Below, one piece after another: positions 53,250 through 62,732 of a stretch of DNA of 64,000 nucleotides. Position numbers and translations under genes: made by a program. The notes under the pieces are model-generated. The model was not told where the DNA came from. It did not search any database and worked only from the letters and a program-made list of their open reading frames with translations. The DNA lies in assembly GCF_021391675.1 (NCBI RefSeq), contig NZ_CP090095.1:2299501-2363500 (forward strand). The letters are read 5' to 3'. Within the stretch, counting starts at the first letter, position 1. The number at the start of each line of letters is the position of its first letter. This DNA is from Neorhizobium galegae (GTDB lineage Bacteria; Pseudomonadota; Alphaproteobacteria; Rhizobiales; Rhizobiaceae).

Positions 53250-54071
53250 TCAGAGATCAAGAGCAACCTCGAACGCGAGACCGTCATAGGCCGGTTCGAC
53301 ATGCTGCGGCGTCTGCGCCATCACCGTGTCGTAGTCGAGCGGAAGATGCATATGCGTCAGGATCGCGCGTTTCGGCGCAAATTTGGCGATCCATTCGAGC
53401 GACTGTTCGAGCGACAGATGGCTCGGGTGATATCTGTACTGCAACGTGTCGATGATCAGCACGTCGAGCCCGCCGAGCCTCGAGACGCTCTCAGGCGGAA
53501 AGTCGCTGACGTCGCTGCAATATGCCACGTCGCCGATCCTGAAACCCAGCGAATGGATGTCGCCATGCACCTGCAGATGCGGCAGGAAACGGATCGGTCC
53601 GCCCGGCCCGTCCACGACGATCGGCTCGTCCATGGTCTCGATCAGGAACGGCCGGACGATCGGCGGGTAATTGCCGCCCGGCGGCGTTTCCAGGCAATAA
53701 CCGAACCCCTGGCGGATTCGGTCCATGGTGACCGGATCGGCATAGATCGGGATGCGATGGTGCTGCAGGATGAAATAACCGCGCAGGTCGTCGATGCCGT
53801 GCAGATGATCCGCATGGGCGTGGGTATAGAGAACCGCATCGACCCGCTGCACATTGGCGGAGATCATCTGTTCGCGAAAGTCGGGACCGGTGTCGATGAC
53901 CACCACGGTGCTGCCGCCATCGGGCGCGATCTGCTCGACCATGAAGGCGGCACGCGTGCGGCGGTTCTTCGGGTTATTCGGATCGCAGGCGCCCCAGTCG
54001 CCATTCAGCCTTGGCACGCCGGGCGACGACGAGCAGCCAAGAATGGTGAAGCGTCGCCGATACCTCGCCAC
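53250..54071 (-). CDS. MBL-fold metallohydrolase (PhnP-like)
   Basis: 273 residues. The metallo-beta-lactamase motif HAHADH (about residue 83-88) and later His/Asp ligands (HGDIHSLGF, CSDVSD, THMHLPLDYD) make a complete binuclear metal site, so it is predicted to hydrolyse a phosphoester; PhnP-type relatives cleave cyclic nucleotide-like or ribosyl phosphates. Start GTG 54071, 3 bases after the intended TatD stop, suggesting coupling to tatD. It is the last gene of the rlpA-to-MBL minus-strand run. Confidence 0.9.
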   Translation of the reverse strand: MARYRRRFTILGCSSSPGVPRLNGDWGACDPNNPKNRRTRAAFMVEQIAPDGGSTVVVIDTGPDFREQMISANVQRVDAVLYTHAHADHLHGIDDLRGYFILQHHRIPIYADPVTMDRIRQGFGYCLETPPGGNYPPIVRPFLIETMDEPIVVDGPGGPIRFLPHLQVHGDIHSLGFRIGDVAYCSDVSDFPPESVSRLGGLDVLIIDTLQYRYHPSHLSLEQSLEWIAKFAPKRAILTHMHLPLDYDTVMAQTPQHVEPAYDGLAFEVALDL

Positions 54072-54074
54072 AGG

Positions 54075-54858
54075 TCAGAGCCTCGGCATCTTGGAGAAGA
54101 TGCGGAACGCGTTCTCCGTGGTAACCTTGGCTATTTCCTCGTAGCTGACGCCCATGCATTCGGCGAGCACCTCGGCCGTATTGACCACATAGGAAGGCTC
54201 GTTGCGTTTGCCGCGCCAGCGCTTCTGGCGCCAGATAAGGCGCGTCGGTCTCGACCAGCAGCCGGTCGAGCGGCACGGTTTTGGCGATCGCGCGCAGGTC
54301 TTCCGACTTCGGGAATGTCAGGATGCCTGAGAACGAGACGTAACCGCCGAGCTCGATGCCGATGCGGGCAAGCTCTGCGCCGGACGAGAAGCAATGCAGG
54401 ATGAAAGGGAAGGCCCCCTTCCCGCTTTCGCTCGTCAGGATCTCGCCCATGTCATCGTCGGCGCTGCGGCTGTGAATGACAAGCGGCAGACCGGTTTCCC
54501 GGGCGGCGGCGATATGGCGGGTCAGCCCGGTCTTCTGGTCGGCCGGCGTCTGCGTGTCGTAGAAATAGTCGAGCCCGGCCTCGCCGATCGCGACGATCTT
54601 CTGATGCGCATTGGCGAGCCGCACCAGGTCTTCCGTCTGGATGTCCAGCTCTTCGCCGGCATTGTTCGGATGTGTTCCGACCGAGCAGAACACCGACGGA
54701 TATTGCTCGGTGAGAGCCAGCAAGCCGTCGAGTTTTCGCACCCGCGTCGAGATCGTCACCATCTGGCCGACGCCGGCCTCGTGGGCACGCGACACGATCG
54801 CGTCGCGCTCCTCGGCGAAATCGGCAAAATCCAGGTGGCAATGGGTATCGATCAGCAT
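54075..54858 (-). pseudogene. tatD: TatD-family metal-dependent DNase, frameshifted near the C-terminus
   Basis: From ATG 54858 the frame encodes MLIDTHCHLDFADF, TRHIAAARETGLPLVIHSRSADDD, FPFILHCFSSG and LVETDAPYLAP, the TatD signature. At about 54221-54229 (TTCTGG in plus orientation) the frame shifts: the current frame then runs 53 residues of non-homologous sequence into the MBL gene, whereas the other frame continues KRWRGKRNEPSYVVNTAEV...RIFSKMPRL and ends TGA at 54075, the family C-terminus. One extra base explains this. It may be a sequencing error or a true defect. The role is 3'-5' nuclease/deoxyribonuclease. Confidence 0.85.
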
Positions 54859-54868
54859 GGATAAGGCC

Positions 54869-56422
54869 TTATGCGCTCGCTTCCGACGCCACATAACGCG
54901 GGAAGACCGGCGTCGGGGCTTCGAGCGGCGTGCCGGGCTTCAGGCGACCGGCTTCGCCAAGCGCCGCAAAATCCCGCTTATCGGCCGGAGAAGCCACGAG
55001 ATCGAGCAGCTTGGCCGACGAGTCCGGCATGAAAGGTTGCAACAGGATGGCGATCTGGCGCACGACTTCCGCCGTGACGTAAAGCACCGTGCCCATGCGG
55101 GCCGGATCGGTCTTTTTCAGCACCCACGGCGCCTGCGCCGCAAAATAGCGGTCGGTGTCGGAAACGATACCGATGATCGCCGCAAGAGCGCGGTTGATGA
55201 GCTGCTTGTCCATTTCCTCGCGGCAGATGGCGATCAGGCCGTCGGCAGCCGCAAGCAGTTGCCTGTCGGCATCGGTGAGCTCGCCCGGTTCCGGAACATG
55301 GCCGTCGCAATTCTTGACGATCATCGACAGCGAACGGCTTGCAAGGTTGCCGATGCCGTTGGCCAGATCCGCATTGACGCGGGTGGCGATCAGTTGGTCG
55401 TTGCAATTGCCGTCCTGGCCGAAGGAAATCTCGCGGCAGAGATAATAGCGCACGTAGTCGAGCCCGAACTTCTCCAGAAGCTCGAACGGATCGACGACAT
55501 TGCCGACCGACTTCGACATTTTCTCGCCGGCATTCAGCACGAAGCCGTGGGCAAAGACGCGCTTCGGCAACGGCAGCCTGGCCGACATCAGGAAGGCCGG
55601 CCAGTAGATCGCATGGAAGCGGATGATGTCCTTGCCGATGATATGCACGTCCGCCGGCCAGTATTTGGCGCGCGGGCCGTTCGGGTCTTCCATGTAGCCG
55701 GTCGCGGTGAGGTAGTTGGTCAGTGCGTCGACCCAGACATACATGACATGCGCCGGATCGTTGGGTACCTTGATACCCCAATCGAAGGTTGTGCGCGATA
55801 CCGACAGGTCCCGCAGGCCGGATTTCACGAAGGAGATCACCTCGTTGCGGCGCTCGTTGGGGCCGATGAAATCCGGGTTTTCCTCGTAATGCTTCAGCAG
55901 CTTGTCGCCGTATTCGGAAAGCTTGAAGAAGTAGCTGGACTCCTCAACCCACTCCACCGGCGTTCCCTGCGGCCCGTAGCGGACGCCATCGCGGACCGAC
56001 GTTTCGTCCTCGGCATAAAACGCTTCGTCGCGCACCGAATACCAGCCGGCATAGGTGTCCTTGTAGATGTCGCCATTGTCGGCCATGCGGTTCCAGATGT
56101 TCCTGGAGGCCTCGTGGTGGCGCGGCTCGGTGGTGCGGATGAAATCGTCGTTGGACGCGTTGAGTAGCTTGCCCATGGCCCGGAATTCACCCGAATTGCG
56201 CTCGGCAAGCGCTTCCGGCGTAATGCCTTCGGCGCGCGCCGTCTGCTGCATCTTCTGGCCATGTTCGTCCGTGCCGGTCAGGAAGAAGACATCCTTGCCG
56301 TCCAGGCGCTGAAAGCGCGCCATGGCATCCGTCGCGATCAACTCATAGGCATGGCCGATATGCGGCTTGCCGTTCGGGTAGGAAATCGCAGTGGTGATGT
56401 AATAGGGCGTCTTGTCGGACAT
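54869..56422 (-). CDS. metG: methionyl-tRNA synthetase
   Basis: 517 residues from ATG 56422 ([11 protein letters not shown]). Class I synthetase with the HIGH motif in [12 protein letters not shown] near residue 18, the KMSKS loop ([13 protein letters not shown]) near residue 300, and a helical anticodon-binding domain to the C-terminus. It belongs to the type without the CxxC zinc knuckles and without the C-terminal tRNA-binding (Arc1p-like) domain. The order tmk-holB-metG-tatD-MBL is common in Alphaproteobacteria. Cytosolic, essential. Confidence 0.97.
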   Translation of the reverse strand: MSDKTPYYITTAISYPNGKPHIGHAYELIATDAMARFQRLDGKDVFFLTGTDEHGQKMQQTARAEGITPEALAERNSGEFRAMGKLLNASNDDFIRTTEPRHHEASRNIWNRMADNGDIYKDTYAGWYSVRDEAFYAEDETSVRDGVRYGPQGTPVEWVEESSYFFKLSEYGDKLLKHYEENPDFIGPNERRNEVISFVKSGLRDLSVSRTTFDWGIKVPNDPAHVMYVWVDALTNYLTATGYMEDPNGPRAKYWPADVHIIGKDIIRFHAIYWPAFLMSARLPLPKRVFAHGFVLNAGEKMSKSVGNVVDPFELLEKFGLDYVRYYLCREISFGQDGNCNDQLIATRVNADLANGIGNLASRSLSMIVKNCDGHVPEPGELTDADRQLLAAADGLIAICREEMDKQLINRALAAIIGIVSDTDRYFAAQAPWVLKKTDPARMGTVLYVTAEVVRQIAILLQPFMPDSSAKLLDLVASPADKRDFAALGEAGRLKPGTPLEAPTPVFPRYVASEASA

Positions 56423-56526
56423 CAGGGGCACTCGGGCACTTGGATTTGGATCATGCCGCTCTTAGCGCATGTTTCGCGGATGCGAAACACAAAGTTCCTT
56501 GTGAGCTTCCCGCCCCTGCCCTTCGA

Positions 56527-57555
56527 TCAGCGCCGCGCGGCATCGAGGATCGACAGGATCGTCTGCTTGCGGTCCAGATTATAGGCCTGCGCGATGGTGA
56601 TCTTCTCGGTCATGTCGCTGACGAGTTTCGCCTGCCTGTCGGCCGTCGGAAGATCGCCGGCAAGGGCCGCGTTGCGCGCCTTGGCGATCAGGTGGTCGCT
56701 CAGGTGCTCTAGGAAAAAGCCGAAGATCACTTCGCTGTCCTTGCCGGACAGCACATCCGCCAGCCGGTGCATCGCCTTGCGGGCTGTCGGACCGTCGGCC
56801 GCGACTACCTCATCGAAGGCGGAAATGATCTCTGTGCCGCCATAGTTCAGGAGTTTCAGCGCCTGGGAAACGCTGCCCTTGGACATGCCGAGCACCATCT
56901 CTTCCGTCTTGCCGCCGTCGAGCGGCATGCCCAGGCCCGCGAGCGCCTTCGCAAGATCCCGGTCGCCGAGCGGTGACAACCGCAGCGACTGGCATCGCGA
57001 ACGGATCGTCGGCAGCAGTTTTCCGGGCGCATGCGAGAGGACCAGGAAAAGCGCACGGCGCGGCGGTTCCTCGAGGATCTTCAGGATGGCGTTCGCGGCG
57101 TTGCGGTTGAGATCATCGGCCGGATCGATGATGACGATCCGCCAATTGCCAGTGCCCGAAGTCTGGGAGAAGAAATGCCCGGCCCGGCGCACCTCGTCGA
57201 CCGTAATCGCGGTTTTCGTCTTGCCGGTCTTCTCGTCCACCGGCCGCGCCAGATGCAACAGGTTATGCGAGGCGCCGGTGGCGATCTGGCGGCTGATGGG
57301 CGAATTGAGATCGGGATCGGCGATATGATCGGGGGCGATCGCGGGATCGGGATGGGAAAGCACGTGGTTGGCAAAGCGGAAAGCGAGCGTCGCCTTGCCG
57401 ATCCCCTCCGGCCCCTCGATCAGGATCGCGTGGTGCCCCTTCCCCGAGCGGTAGCTGCGCGCCAGAAAATCCTCGGCGGCCTGATGCCCATAGAGATGCG
57501 GATTGCGCGCCGGCGGCACGGCGCCTTCCAGAATGCCGGCGGTTTCCTCGCTCAT
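56527..57555 (-). CDS. holB: DNA polymerase III delta-prime subunit
   Basis: 342 residues. The clamp-loader subunit has the Walker-A-like [16 protein letters not shown], the SRC region [10 protein letters not shown], and the [35 protein letters not shown] motif of delta-prime. Its start ATG (57555) overlaps the tmk stop by 4 bases (ATGA), so translation is coupled. An upstream frame exists but is not needed. Cytosolic, essential. Confidence 0.93.
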   Translation of the reverse strand: MSEETAGILEGAVPPARNPHLYGHQAAEDFLARSYRSGKGHHAILIEGPEGIGKATLAFRFANHVLSHPDPAIAPDHIADPDLNSPISRQIATGASHNLLHLARPVDEKTGKTKTAITVDEVRRAGHFFSQTSGTGNWRIVIIDPADDLNRNAANAILKILEEPPRRALFLVLSHAPGKLLPTIRSRCQSLRLSPLGDRDLAKALAGLGMPLDGGKTEEMVLGMSKGSVSQALKLLNYGGTEIISAFDEVVAADGPTARKAMHRLADVLSGKDSEVIFGFFLEHLSDHLIAKARNAALAGDLPTADRQAKLVSDMTEKITIAQAYNLDRKQTILSILDAARR

Positions 57556-58250
57556 CCGACCGATTCCGCGCTGCTCTTCTGAGTAAAGCTCAGTTCGCGC
57601 ACCAGCGGCTCGACGATCGCGAAAATCTCGTCGGCGATCTCGTCTTCGGAGCGCTCGGCGTCGACCACATGGCAGCGTTCCGGTTCCGCCTCGGCGATTT
57701 CGAGATAGGCCTCGCGGCGTTTTTCGTGGGTTTCGATCTCTTCGCGCTCGAAACGATCGGGCGCGCTGTCGGCACCGCGCTTGCGGGCACGTTTCAGCCC
57801 GACTTCGGCCGGCAGGTCGAGAATCAGCGTGCAATCCGGCACCACCCCGTTGATCGCCACCCGCTGCAGCGCCTCGATGTAATCGGGCTCCAGATTGCCG
57901 GTGACACCCTGGTAGACGCGTGAGGAATCGATGAACCGGTCGCAGAGCACGACTGCGCCACTTTCGAGCGCCGGCCGGATCACCTCCTCGACATGGTCGT
58001 TGCGGGCGGCGGCAAACAGGATCGCCTCCATCCGCACGCCGAACTCTTCCGCAGCCCCTGAGAGCAGAACGTGGCGCACGGCTTCCGCCCCCGGCGAGCC
58101 GCCAGGCTCGCGGGTCATCAGCACATCATGGCCGCGGCGGCGCAGCTGATCTGCGAGCCGGCGAATCTGGGTGGATTTGCCAGCCCCCTCGCCGCCTTCG
58201 AAAGTTACGAACAATCCGGAATGTTCTGCCACGCGTCTTTCCGCACTCAT
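57552..58250 (-). CDS. tmk: thymidylate kinase
   Basis: About 232 residues. It phosphorylates dTMP to dTDP. P-loop [12 protein letters not shown], the DR motif [14 protein letters not shown], the REPGG motif and the LID region ([14 protein letters not shown]). The start is at 58250 (MSAERR) or the ATG at 58274. It overlaps holB by 4 bases. Follows the dacF-like gene by about 50 bases. Confidence 0.96.
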   Translation of the reverse strand: MSAERRVAEHSGLFVTFEGGEGAGKSTQIRRLADQLRRRGHDVLMTREPGGSPGAEAVRHVLLSGAAEEFGVRMEAILFAAARNDHVEEVIRPALESGAVVLCDRFIDSSRVYQGVTGNLEPDYIEALQRVAINGVVPDCTLILDLPAEVGLKRARKRGADSAPDRFEREEIETHEKRREAYLEIAEAEPERCHVVDAERSEDEIADEIFAIVEPLVRELSFTQKSSAESVG

Positions 58251-58301
58251 TTTATGCTTCAGCTTATAACGCATATGGGTGCGCTGCGAAACATCGTGTT
58301 G

Positions 58302-59486
58302 TCAAAGCCAGAAGAACATCAGTTCGAGCAGCGCGTCCGTCGCCTGGCTGACGAGGCTACCGGTTTCGATCGGCTTGGCCGTCACCAGCGGCACTTCCCG
58401 CACCACCCGGTCGCCCGAAGAAATCCTCAGCACGCCGACATCCTGACCTTCGGTCACCGGAGCCCTGAGCGGCCAGCGATAGACGATTCGTCCGGAAAGG
58501 CGGTCGGGATTGTTGGCCGGCAGATAGATATCGACCGGTTCCCGGGCCACGAGATCGACATGGCTCGACGTGCCGCCATAGACGCTCGCCTGGCCGATCA
58601 CCTCGCCTTGCTTGAACAGGACCTTGGTCTCGAACGAAGACAGCCCCCATTCGAGCACCCTTCTCGCCTCTTCCAGCCGTTCCTTGTCGCTCGCAAGCCC
58701 GCCCATGGCAAGGAAGAGCCGGGTGCCATTGCGTGCCACCGACGCCACCAGCGCATAACCCGAACCCTCGGCAAAACCGGCGCCAAGGCCGTCGACGCCG
58801 ATATTGAGCGAAAAAAGCGGGTTCTTGTTACGCTGGAAGATCTTGTTCCAGGTAAAATCCGGCTGCGCGTAGATCGGATAGAATTCCGGATATTCGCGAA
58901 AGATATGACGAGAGAGTTCGACAAGGTCGCGGGCGGTCGTGCGGCTCTCCGTGTCCGGCAGGCCGGTGGAATTACCGAAGACGGAACGGCCGAGCCCGAG
59001 ATCCTTGGCGCGCGCCGTCATCCGCGCTGCAAACTCGCCTTCCGAATGGGAAATGCCTTCCGCCAGCACGATGCAGGCATCATTGCCGTTCTGGACGACG
59101 ACGCCTTTGACGAGATCTTCGACGCGTATCTGCGATTTCAGCGCCGCGAACATGGTGGTGGTGCCCGAGGGCGCCCCGCCGGTGCGCCAGGCAAATTCGG
59201 TGACCGGGAAGGTCGTGTCGCGGCTGATCTCGCCGCGCTTCAATGCGCTGAAGACCACTTCCATGGTCATCAGCTTGGCGAGCGAGGCCGGTGGGAATCC
59301 CTGATTTTCGTTGGAGGCGAGCAGCACCGTGCCGGTCTTCGCCTCGACCATATAGATCTGCTTCGCCTTGGTCACGAAGGCGGGCGGTGGTTCCTGTGCG
59401 TTGACGGCTCCCGAAGGCGCACCCGCTTGCAGGAATACTTGCAGCAATACTAGGCAAAGCAGAATCAGCAGGCGCCGCATGATCAC
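58302..59486 (-). CDS. D-Ala-D-Ala carboxypeptidase homologue with altered active site
   Basis: 394 residues with a signal peptide (hydrophobic 5-24) and a peptidase S11 fold plus C-terminal beta domain (about 290-375), DacF-like. The nucleophile motif SLAK (68-71) is present, but the SxN motif reads NGN (133-135) and the KTG triad reads GAG (235-237: DGLGAGF). Both changes are confirmed in the nucleotide sequence. In active penicillin-binding carboxypeptidases Ser and Lys/Thr in those motifs are normally needed, so the activity here is uncertain; binding or a specialised role is possible. Upstream is rlpA, downstream tmk. Compare the intact homologue at 11784. Confidence 0.85.
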   Translation of the reverse strand: MIMRRLLILLCLVLLQVFLQAGAPSGAVNAQEPPPAFVTKAKQIYMVEAKTGTVLLASNENQGFPPASLAKLMTMEVVFSALKRGEISRDTTFPVTEFAWRTGGAPSGTTTMFAALKSQIRVEDLVKGVVVQNGNDACIVLAEGISHSEGEFAARMTARAKDLGLGRSVFGNSTGLPDTESRTTARDLVELSRHIFREYPEFYPIYAQPDFTWNKIFQRNKNPLFSLNIGVDGLGAGFAEGSGYALVASVARNGTRLFLAMGGLASDKERLEEARRVLEWGLSSFETKVLFKQGEVIGQASVYGGTSSHVDLVAREPVDIYLPANNPDRLSGRIVYRWPLRAPVTEGQDVGVLRISSGDRVVREVPLVTAKPIETGSLVSQATDALLELMFFWL

Positions 59487-59547
59487 CCCACGAACCGTCC
59501 CTACCTATGCCTAGCAGTGGCGATTGCAACCTGCAATCGCCCAAGAA

Positions 59548-60609
59548 CTATCGCACGGGCTTTTGAGCGGCCTTGGGACCTTCCAGCACCATGTTGCCGA
59601 ACACGACCCGCGGAGTTTTTGCCTGCGGAGCGGATGAATAGGCGGTTTCCAGGCTCCGGCCCTGCGACGGCCGCGTCTGAGCCTCGACGGGGTAGGAAGA
59701 GGCTACCTGCCGGTTCTGCGCGGGAGCAACCCCGGCGACCGGCCGCTCGATCGGGTGCGGACCGACCTGCGGCGATGTCGAGAAATTCTCGAGAGCCTTG
59801 AAGGCCGGGGGCGCAGAGGCTACCGGCGCCGGGCCGCTCGGCGTGCGGCCTGCCAGCGCGGTCGGACGCGGCATGGCCGAGCCGTAATTCTGGAGCTGGT
59901 CGCCCAGCGTCTGGTTCGACGCGACCATGACGCCAGTTGCGATCTGGCCTTCCGGCCGGATCGACGGCAGGCGATCACCCTTGCGGACATAGGAGGCCAT
60001 CAGGAACGGCATGTCCTTGCCGTCCATGCGGGCGCGGCCGACATATTGCACGTTGACCTTGGCGGTGCCGATCCGCTTCATATCCAGCATCTCGGCGGTC
60101 TTGTCGGAAACGTCGATGATACGGCCCGGATGATAGGGGCCGCGGTCATTGACCCGGACGATGACCGAGGTGCCGTTGTCGATATTGGTCACGCGGGCAT
60201 AACTCGGCAGCGGAAAGGTCGGATGCGCGGCAGACAGGTGGTCGCTATCATAAACTTCGCCATTGGCGGTCAGACGGCCGTGGAAGGCGGACCCGTACCA
60301 GGAGGCAAGACCGCTCCTGTTGTAATTCGGATCTTCCTTCGGAACGTAAGTCTGGCCCTTCACCTCATAGGGCTGGCCGACCATGAAGCGGCCGCCACCC
60401 TTCGGCACCGGCCGGTCGTCGCCGACCACGCGCGGGCTCGCCTTGACGCCATATTCCTTTTCGGAAAAATACTCTTTGCTGCGGGGTTTCGACTTCGGTG
60501 CCTCGGTCGTGGCGCAGGATGCCATACCCGCGCAGACCATCGTTATCCCGAGCCATTTCGCACCCAGCGAAAGCTTGCAGCCACTCACACCCAAACTCAT
60601 CCGTCCCAT
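59548..60609 (-). CDS. rlpA: septal ring lytic transglycosylase RlpA-family lipoprotein
   Basis: 353 residues. A lipoprotein signal (hydrophobic 16-28, lipobox GMASC) is followed by an RlpA double-psi beta-barrel (about 95-190) with the core GLASWYGSAFHGRLTANGEVYDSDHLSAAHPTFPLPSYARVTN and VRVNDRGPYHPGRIIDVS, which holds the catalytic Asp of the lytic transglycosylase site. The C-terminal 120 residues are Pro/Ala-rich, and no SPOR domain is visible. Predicted outer-membrane lipoprotein acting on peptidoglycan. A 247-base region separates it from the DUF6894 gene to the right. Confidence 0.9.
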   Translation of the reverse strand: MGRMSLGVSGCKLSLGAKWLGITMVCAGMASCATTEAPKSKPRSKEYFSEKEYGVKASPRVVGDDRPVPKGGGRFMVGQPYEVKGQTYVPKEDPNYNRSGLASWYGSAFHGRLTANGEVYDSDHLSAAHPTFPLPSYARVTNIDNGTSVIVRVNDRGPYHPGRIIDVSDKTAEMLDMKRIGTAKVNVQYVGRARMDGKDMPFLMASYVRKGDRLPSIRPEGQIATGVMVASNQTLGDQLQNYGSAMPRPTALAGRTPSGPAPVASAPPAFKALENFSTSPQVGPHPIERPVAGVAPAQNRQVASSYPVEAQTRPSQGRSLETAYSSAPQAKTPRVVFGNMVLEGPKAAQKPVR

Positions 60610-60856
60610 GCCGCCTTCACTGCACCAGGCTGCGAACGATCCTCGCGACCGTACCGCCTTTCACAGCCATTGAACCAGTCCGGGACATACCCCTATGCCG
60701 ACGGACACAATGAAGGCGAACCTTTGCTAGCATCGCGGCAAAAATGCGAACGAAAACGGGGGAAAAGATAAAATTCTATTTGATATGGTTAATCATGCGC
60801 TAACAACGAGCACTTGCAGCCAAGATTAACTTCTCAGGAATCCAGGAATTGCACAA

Positions 60857-61105
60857 TCAAAGTTCCGGATCGTCATGCCATTGTGTCTGGAACGACAGGT
60901 GGCCGGTAAATACCGACTGCCCAGACTCGTTACGCACCTCGATGGAGATCGAGCCCTTCCCCCGCTCGGGAAATTCCTCGCGGGCGATGTCCGCCAATAT
61001 CCGGCTCACCTCCCGGCTGATCTCCTCGCGGGTCGATATTTCCTGGCCCTCATTGTCGCGCACAGGCCCGTCGCCGTTGATCAAATCGAAGAAGTATCGC
61101 GCCAT
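60857..61105 (-). CDS. DUF6894 family small protein
   Basis: 82 residues from ATG 61105. The compact pattern MARYFFDLINGDGPVRDNEGQE, then SREVSRILADIAREEFPERGKGSISIEVRNESGQSVF, is characteristic of a small family (DUF6894) abundant in Rhizobiales, of unknown function. No membrane segment or signal. It is divergent from the Crp/Fnr gene at 61248, 142 bases apart. A longer upstream frame exists but is not coding-like. Confidence 0.8.
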   Translation of the reverse strand: MARYFFDLINGDGPVRDNEGQEISTREEISREVSRILADIAREEFPERGKGSISIEVRNESGQSVFTGHLSFQTQWHDDPEL

Positions 61106-61247
61106 GCCATGCTCACTGCCTTGAGTATTACCGACCAAATTTCTTTCGACCGCATTTGTTCCCGCCCAGTGGTCAGTTCTTCCGAGGGATCTATATGGCC
61201 TCCTCATCCGTTCTTTCCCTGGATATTGATGCCCGCCGAGGACAATC

Positions 61248-61967
61248 GTGATCGACTCTCTACTTCTAAATCTCGAACAGCATGACGTTCTTACCGATGA
61301 AGAACGCAACATTCTCAGGCGAATCGTCGGCCGTGAAAGGCGCTTTCTGACGGGAGAAGATTTCGTCTCGGAGGGATCGAGGCCGGGCTACAGCAGCCTC
61401 CTCGTCGACGGGTTCGCGGCCCGATACAAACTGACGGCGGAAGGCACGCGGCAGATCACGGCAATCCACGTCGCCGGCGATTTCGTAGACCTGCATGCCT
61501 TCCTGCTGAAAACCATGGATCACGGCGTCGTCGCGCTGTCTCCATGCCATATCAGCCTTTGCGACCATGCCGATCTGAAGCAGGTGACGGAACAGCATCC
61601 GCACCTGACCCGGATGTTGTGGCTCGATACGCTGGTCCACGGCTCGATCCACCGGGCCTGGATCGTCGCCATGGGGCGCCGCTCCAAGACCTCCCATCTC
61701 GCCCATATTCTTTGCGAACTCTACGTCCGGCTGGGAGTGGTCCGCCGCACCAACGGCTGGAGCTTTCACCTTCCGCTCTCACAGGGCGAGATGGCAGATG
61801 TGCTGGGATTGTCGCTCGTCCACATGAACCGCGTCATCCAGACGCTCAGGCGAGAACGCCTGATCTCCTGGTCCAACCACACGATCACCATTCTCGACTG
61901 GGACCGGTTGCAGGAAGTGGCGGAATTCGATCCCACCTATCTGAGCCTGTCTGTGGAGCCACGGTGA
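61248..61967 (+). CDS. Crp/Fnr-family transcriptional regulator
   Basis: 239 residues. N-terminal cyclic-nucleotide-binding-like beta-roll (about 15-130: GEDFVSEGSRPGYSSLLVDGFAARYKLTAEGTRQITAIHVAGDFVDLHAF), a linker helix and a C-terminal winged helix (about 155-230: LPLSQGEMADVLGLSLVHMNRVIQTLRRERLI). No cysteine cluster like Fnr, so it is not an oxygen sensor of that type. Effector unknown. It is divergent from DUF6894 and converges with the TetR gene (15 bases between stops). Confidence 0.9.
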   Translation: MIDSLLLNLEQHDVLTDEERNILRRIVGRERRFLTGEDFVSEGSRPGYSSLLVDGFAARYKLTAEGTRQITAIHVAGDFVDLHAFLLKTMDHGVVALSPCHISLCDHADLKQVTEQHPHLTRMLWLDTLVHGSIHRAWIVAMGRRSKTSHLAHILCELYVRLGVVRRTNGWSFHLPLSQGEMADVLGLSLVHMNRVIQTLRRERLISWSNHTITILDWDRLQEVAEFDPTYLSLSVEPR

Positions 61968-61982
61968 CGAGGCGTGACAACT

Positions 61983-62615
61983 TCAATGGTCGGCAGAACT
62001 CGAACGCGCGCCGTCCAACGCCTTCGGACCGGCCAAGCGTAACGCTGCCTGCCCTACGAGGTGGGCGATGCGGTCCGACAACTCCGGGTCCGATACGGCA
62101 CGGGCAAGCGTAACGCCTCCGCTGAGCATGGCGAGCAGCACGATCGCCTGATCTTTTTGCGAACCGGCGGGCGTGCCTGGAGCATCATTCTCCGGCAAAC
62201 CTGCGGCGACCTCTTCGACGAGGCGCTTCAACTCTGCCGTATAAGCAGCGCGCGTATCGTCATCGGCGCGCATCACGTCGGTGGACAGGCTCGGCAAGGC
62301 ACAGCTTTCGCCAAGATCGCAGGTCCGTTTGTAACCAAGATAGAATCCCACGAAGGTCGTCAGCCAGTTCGTCTGCTCGCTGCCTTTGAGCGCTGCAATC
62401 CCTTGCCGCAACTCTTCCAAGCCTGACAGCACGGCGGTACGGAAGGCTTCGCTCTTGGACTTAAAGTGCCCATAGAAGGCGCCGTTGGTCACGCCAGCGG
62501 CCTTGGTCAATGCTTCGATGCCGCCGCCACCATAGCCCTCCTTCCGGAAAACCCGGCCCGCCGCCGCCACGATCTTCGATTTGGTCTCCTGCTTATGCTC
62601 CGGGCTGTAGCGCAT
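61983..62615 (-). CDS. TetR/AcrR-family transcriptional regulator
   Basis: 210 residues. The N-terminal helix-turn-helix (about 10-55, KSKIVAAAGRVFRKEGYGGGGIEALTKAAGVTNGAFYGHFKSKSEAF) is standard TetR; the C-terminal ligand domain is typical of the group with Cys in CDLGESCALP. It is divergent from the tautomerase gene, with a perfect inverted repeat between them (62638-62662), so it probably represses itself and that gene until a small ligand binds. Confidence 0.93.
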   Translation of the reverse strand: MRYSPEHKQETKSKIVAAAGRVFRKEGYGGGGIEALTKAAGVTNGAFYGHFKSKSEAFRTAVLSGLEELRQGIAALKGSEQTNWLTTFVGFYLGYKRTCDLGESCALPSLSTDVMRADDDTRAAYTAELKRLVEEVAAGLPENDAPGTPAGSQKDQAIVLLAMLSGGVTLARAVSDPELSDRIAHLVGQAALRLAGPKALDGARSSSADH

Positions 62616-62637
62616 GCCATCCTCATTAAGAGTGACT

Positions 62638-62662
62638 GCTCTTTATCCCTTGAATAAAGAGC
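62638..62662. promoter_or_regulatory. operator-like inverted repeat between TetR and tautomerase genes
   Basis: GCTCTTTAT (62638-62646) and ATAAAGAGC (62654-62662) are perfect 9-bp complements with a 7-base spacer. A related direct repeat, AGAGC-N2-TCGGT, recurs about 30 bases downstream. Placement between divergent genes fits TetR autoregulation. Confidence 0.65.
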
Positions 62663-62732
62663 GATCGGTGTTTATAGATAGAGAGCATTCGGTATATATC
62701 AAATGCCTTTCCTGTTCAAATGAGGAGACCCC

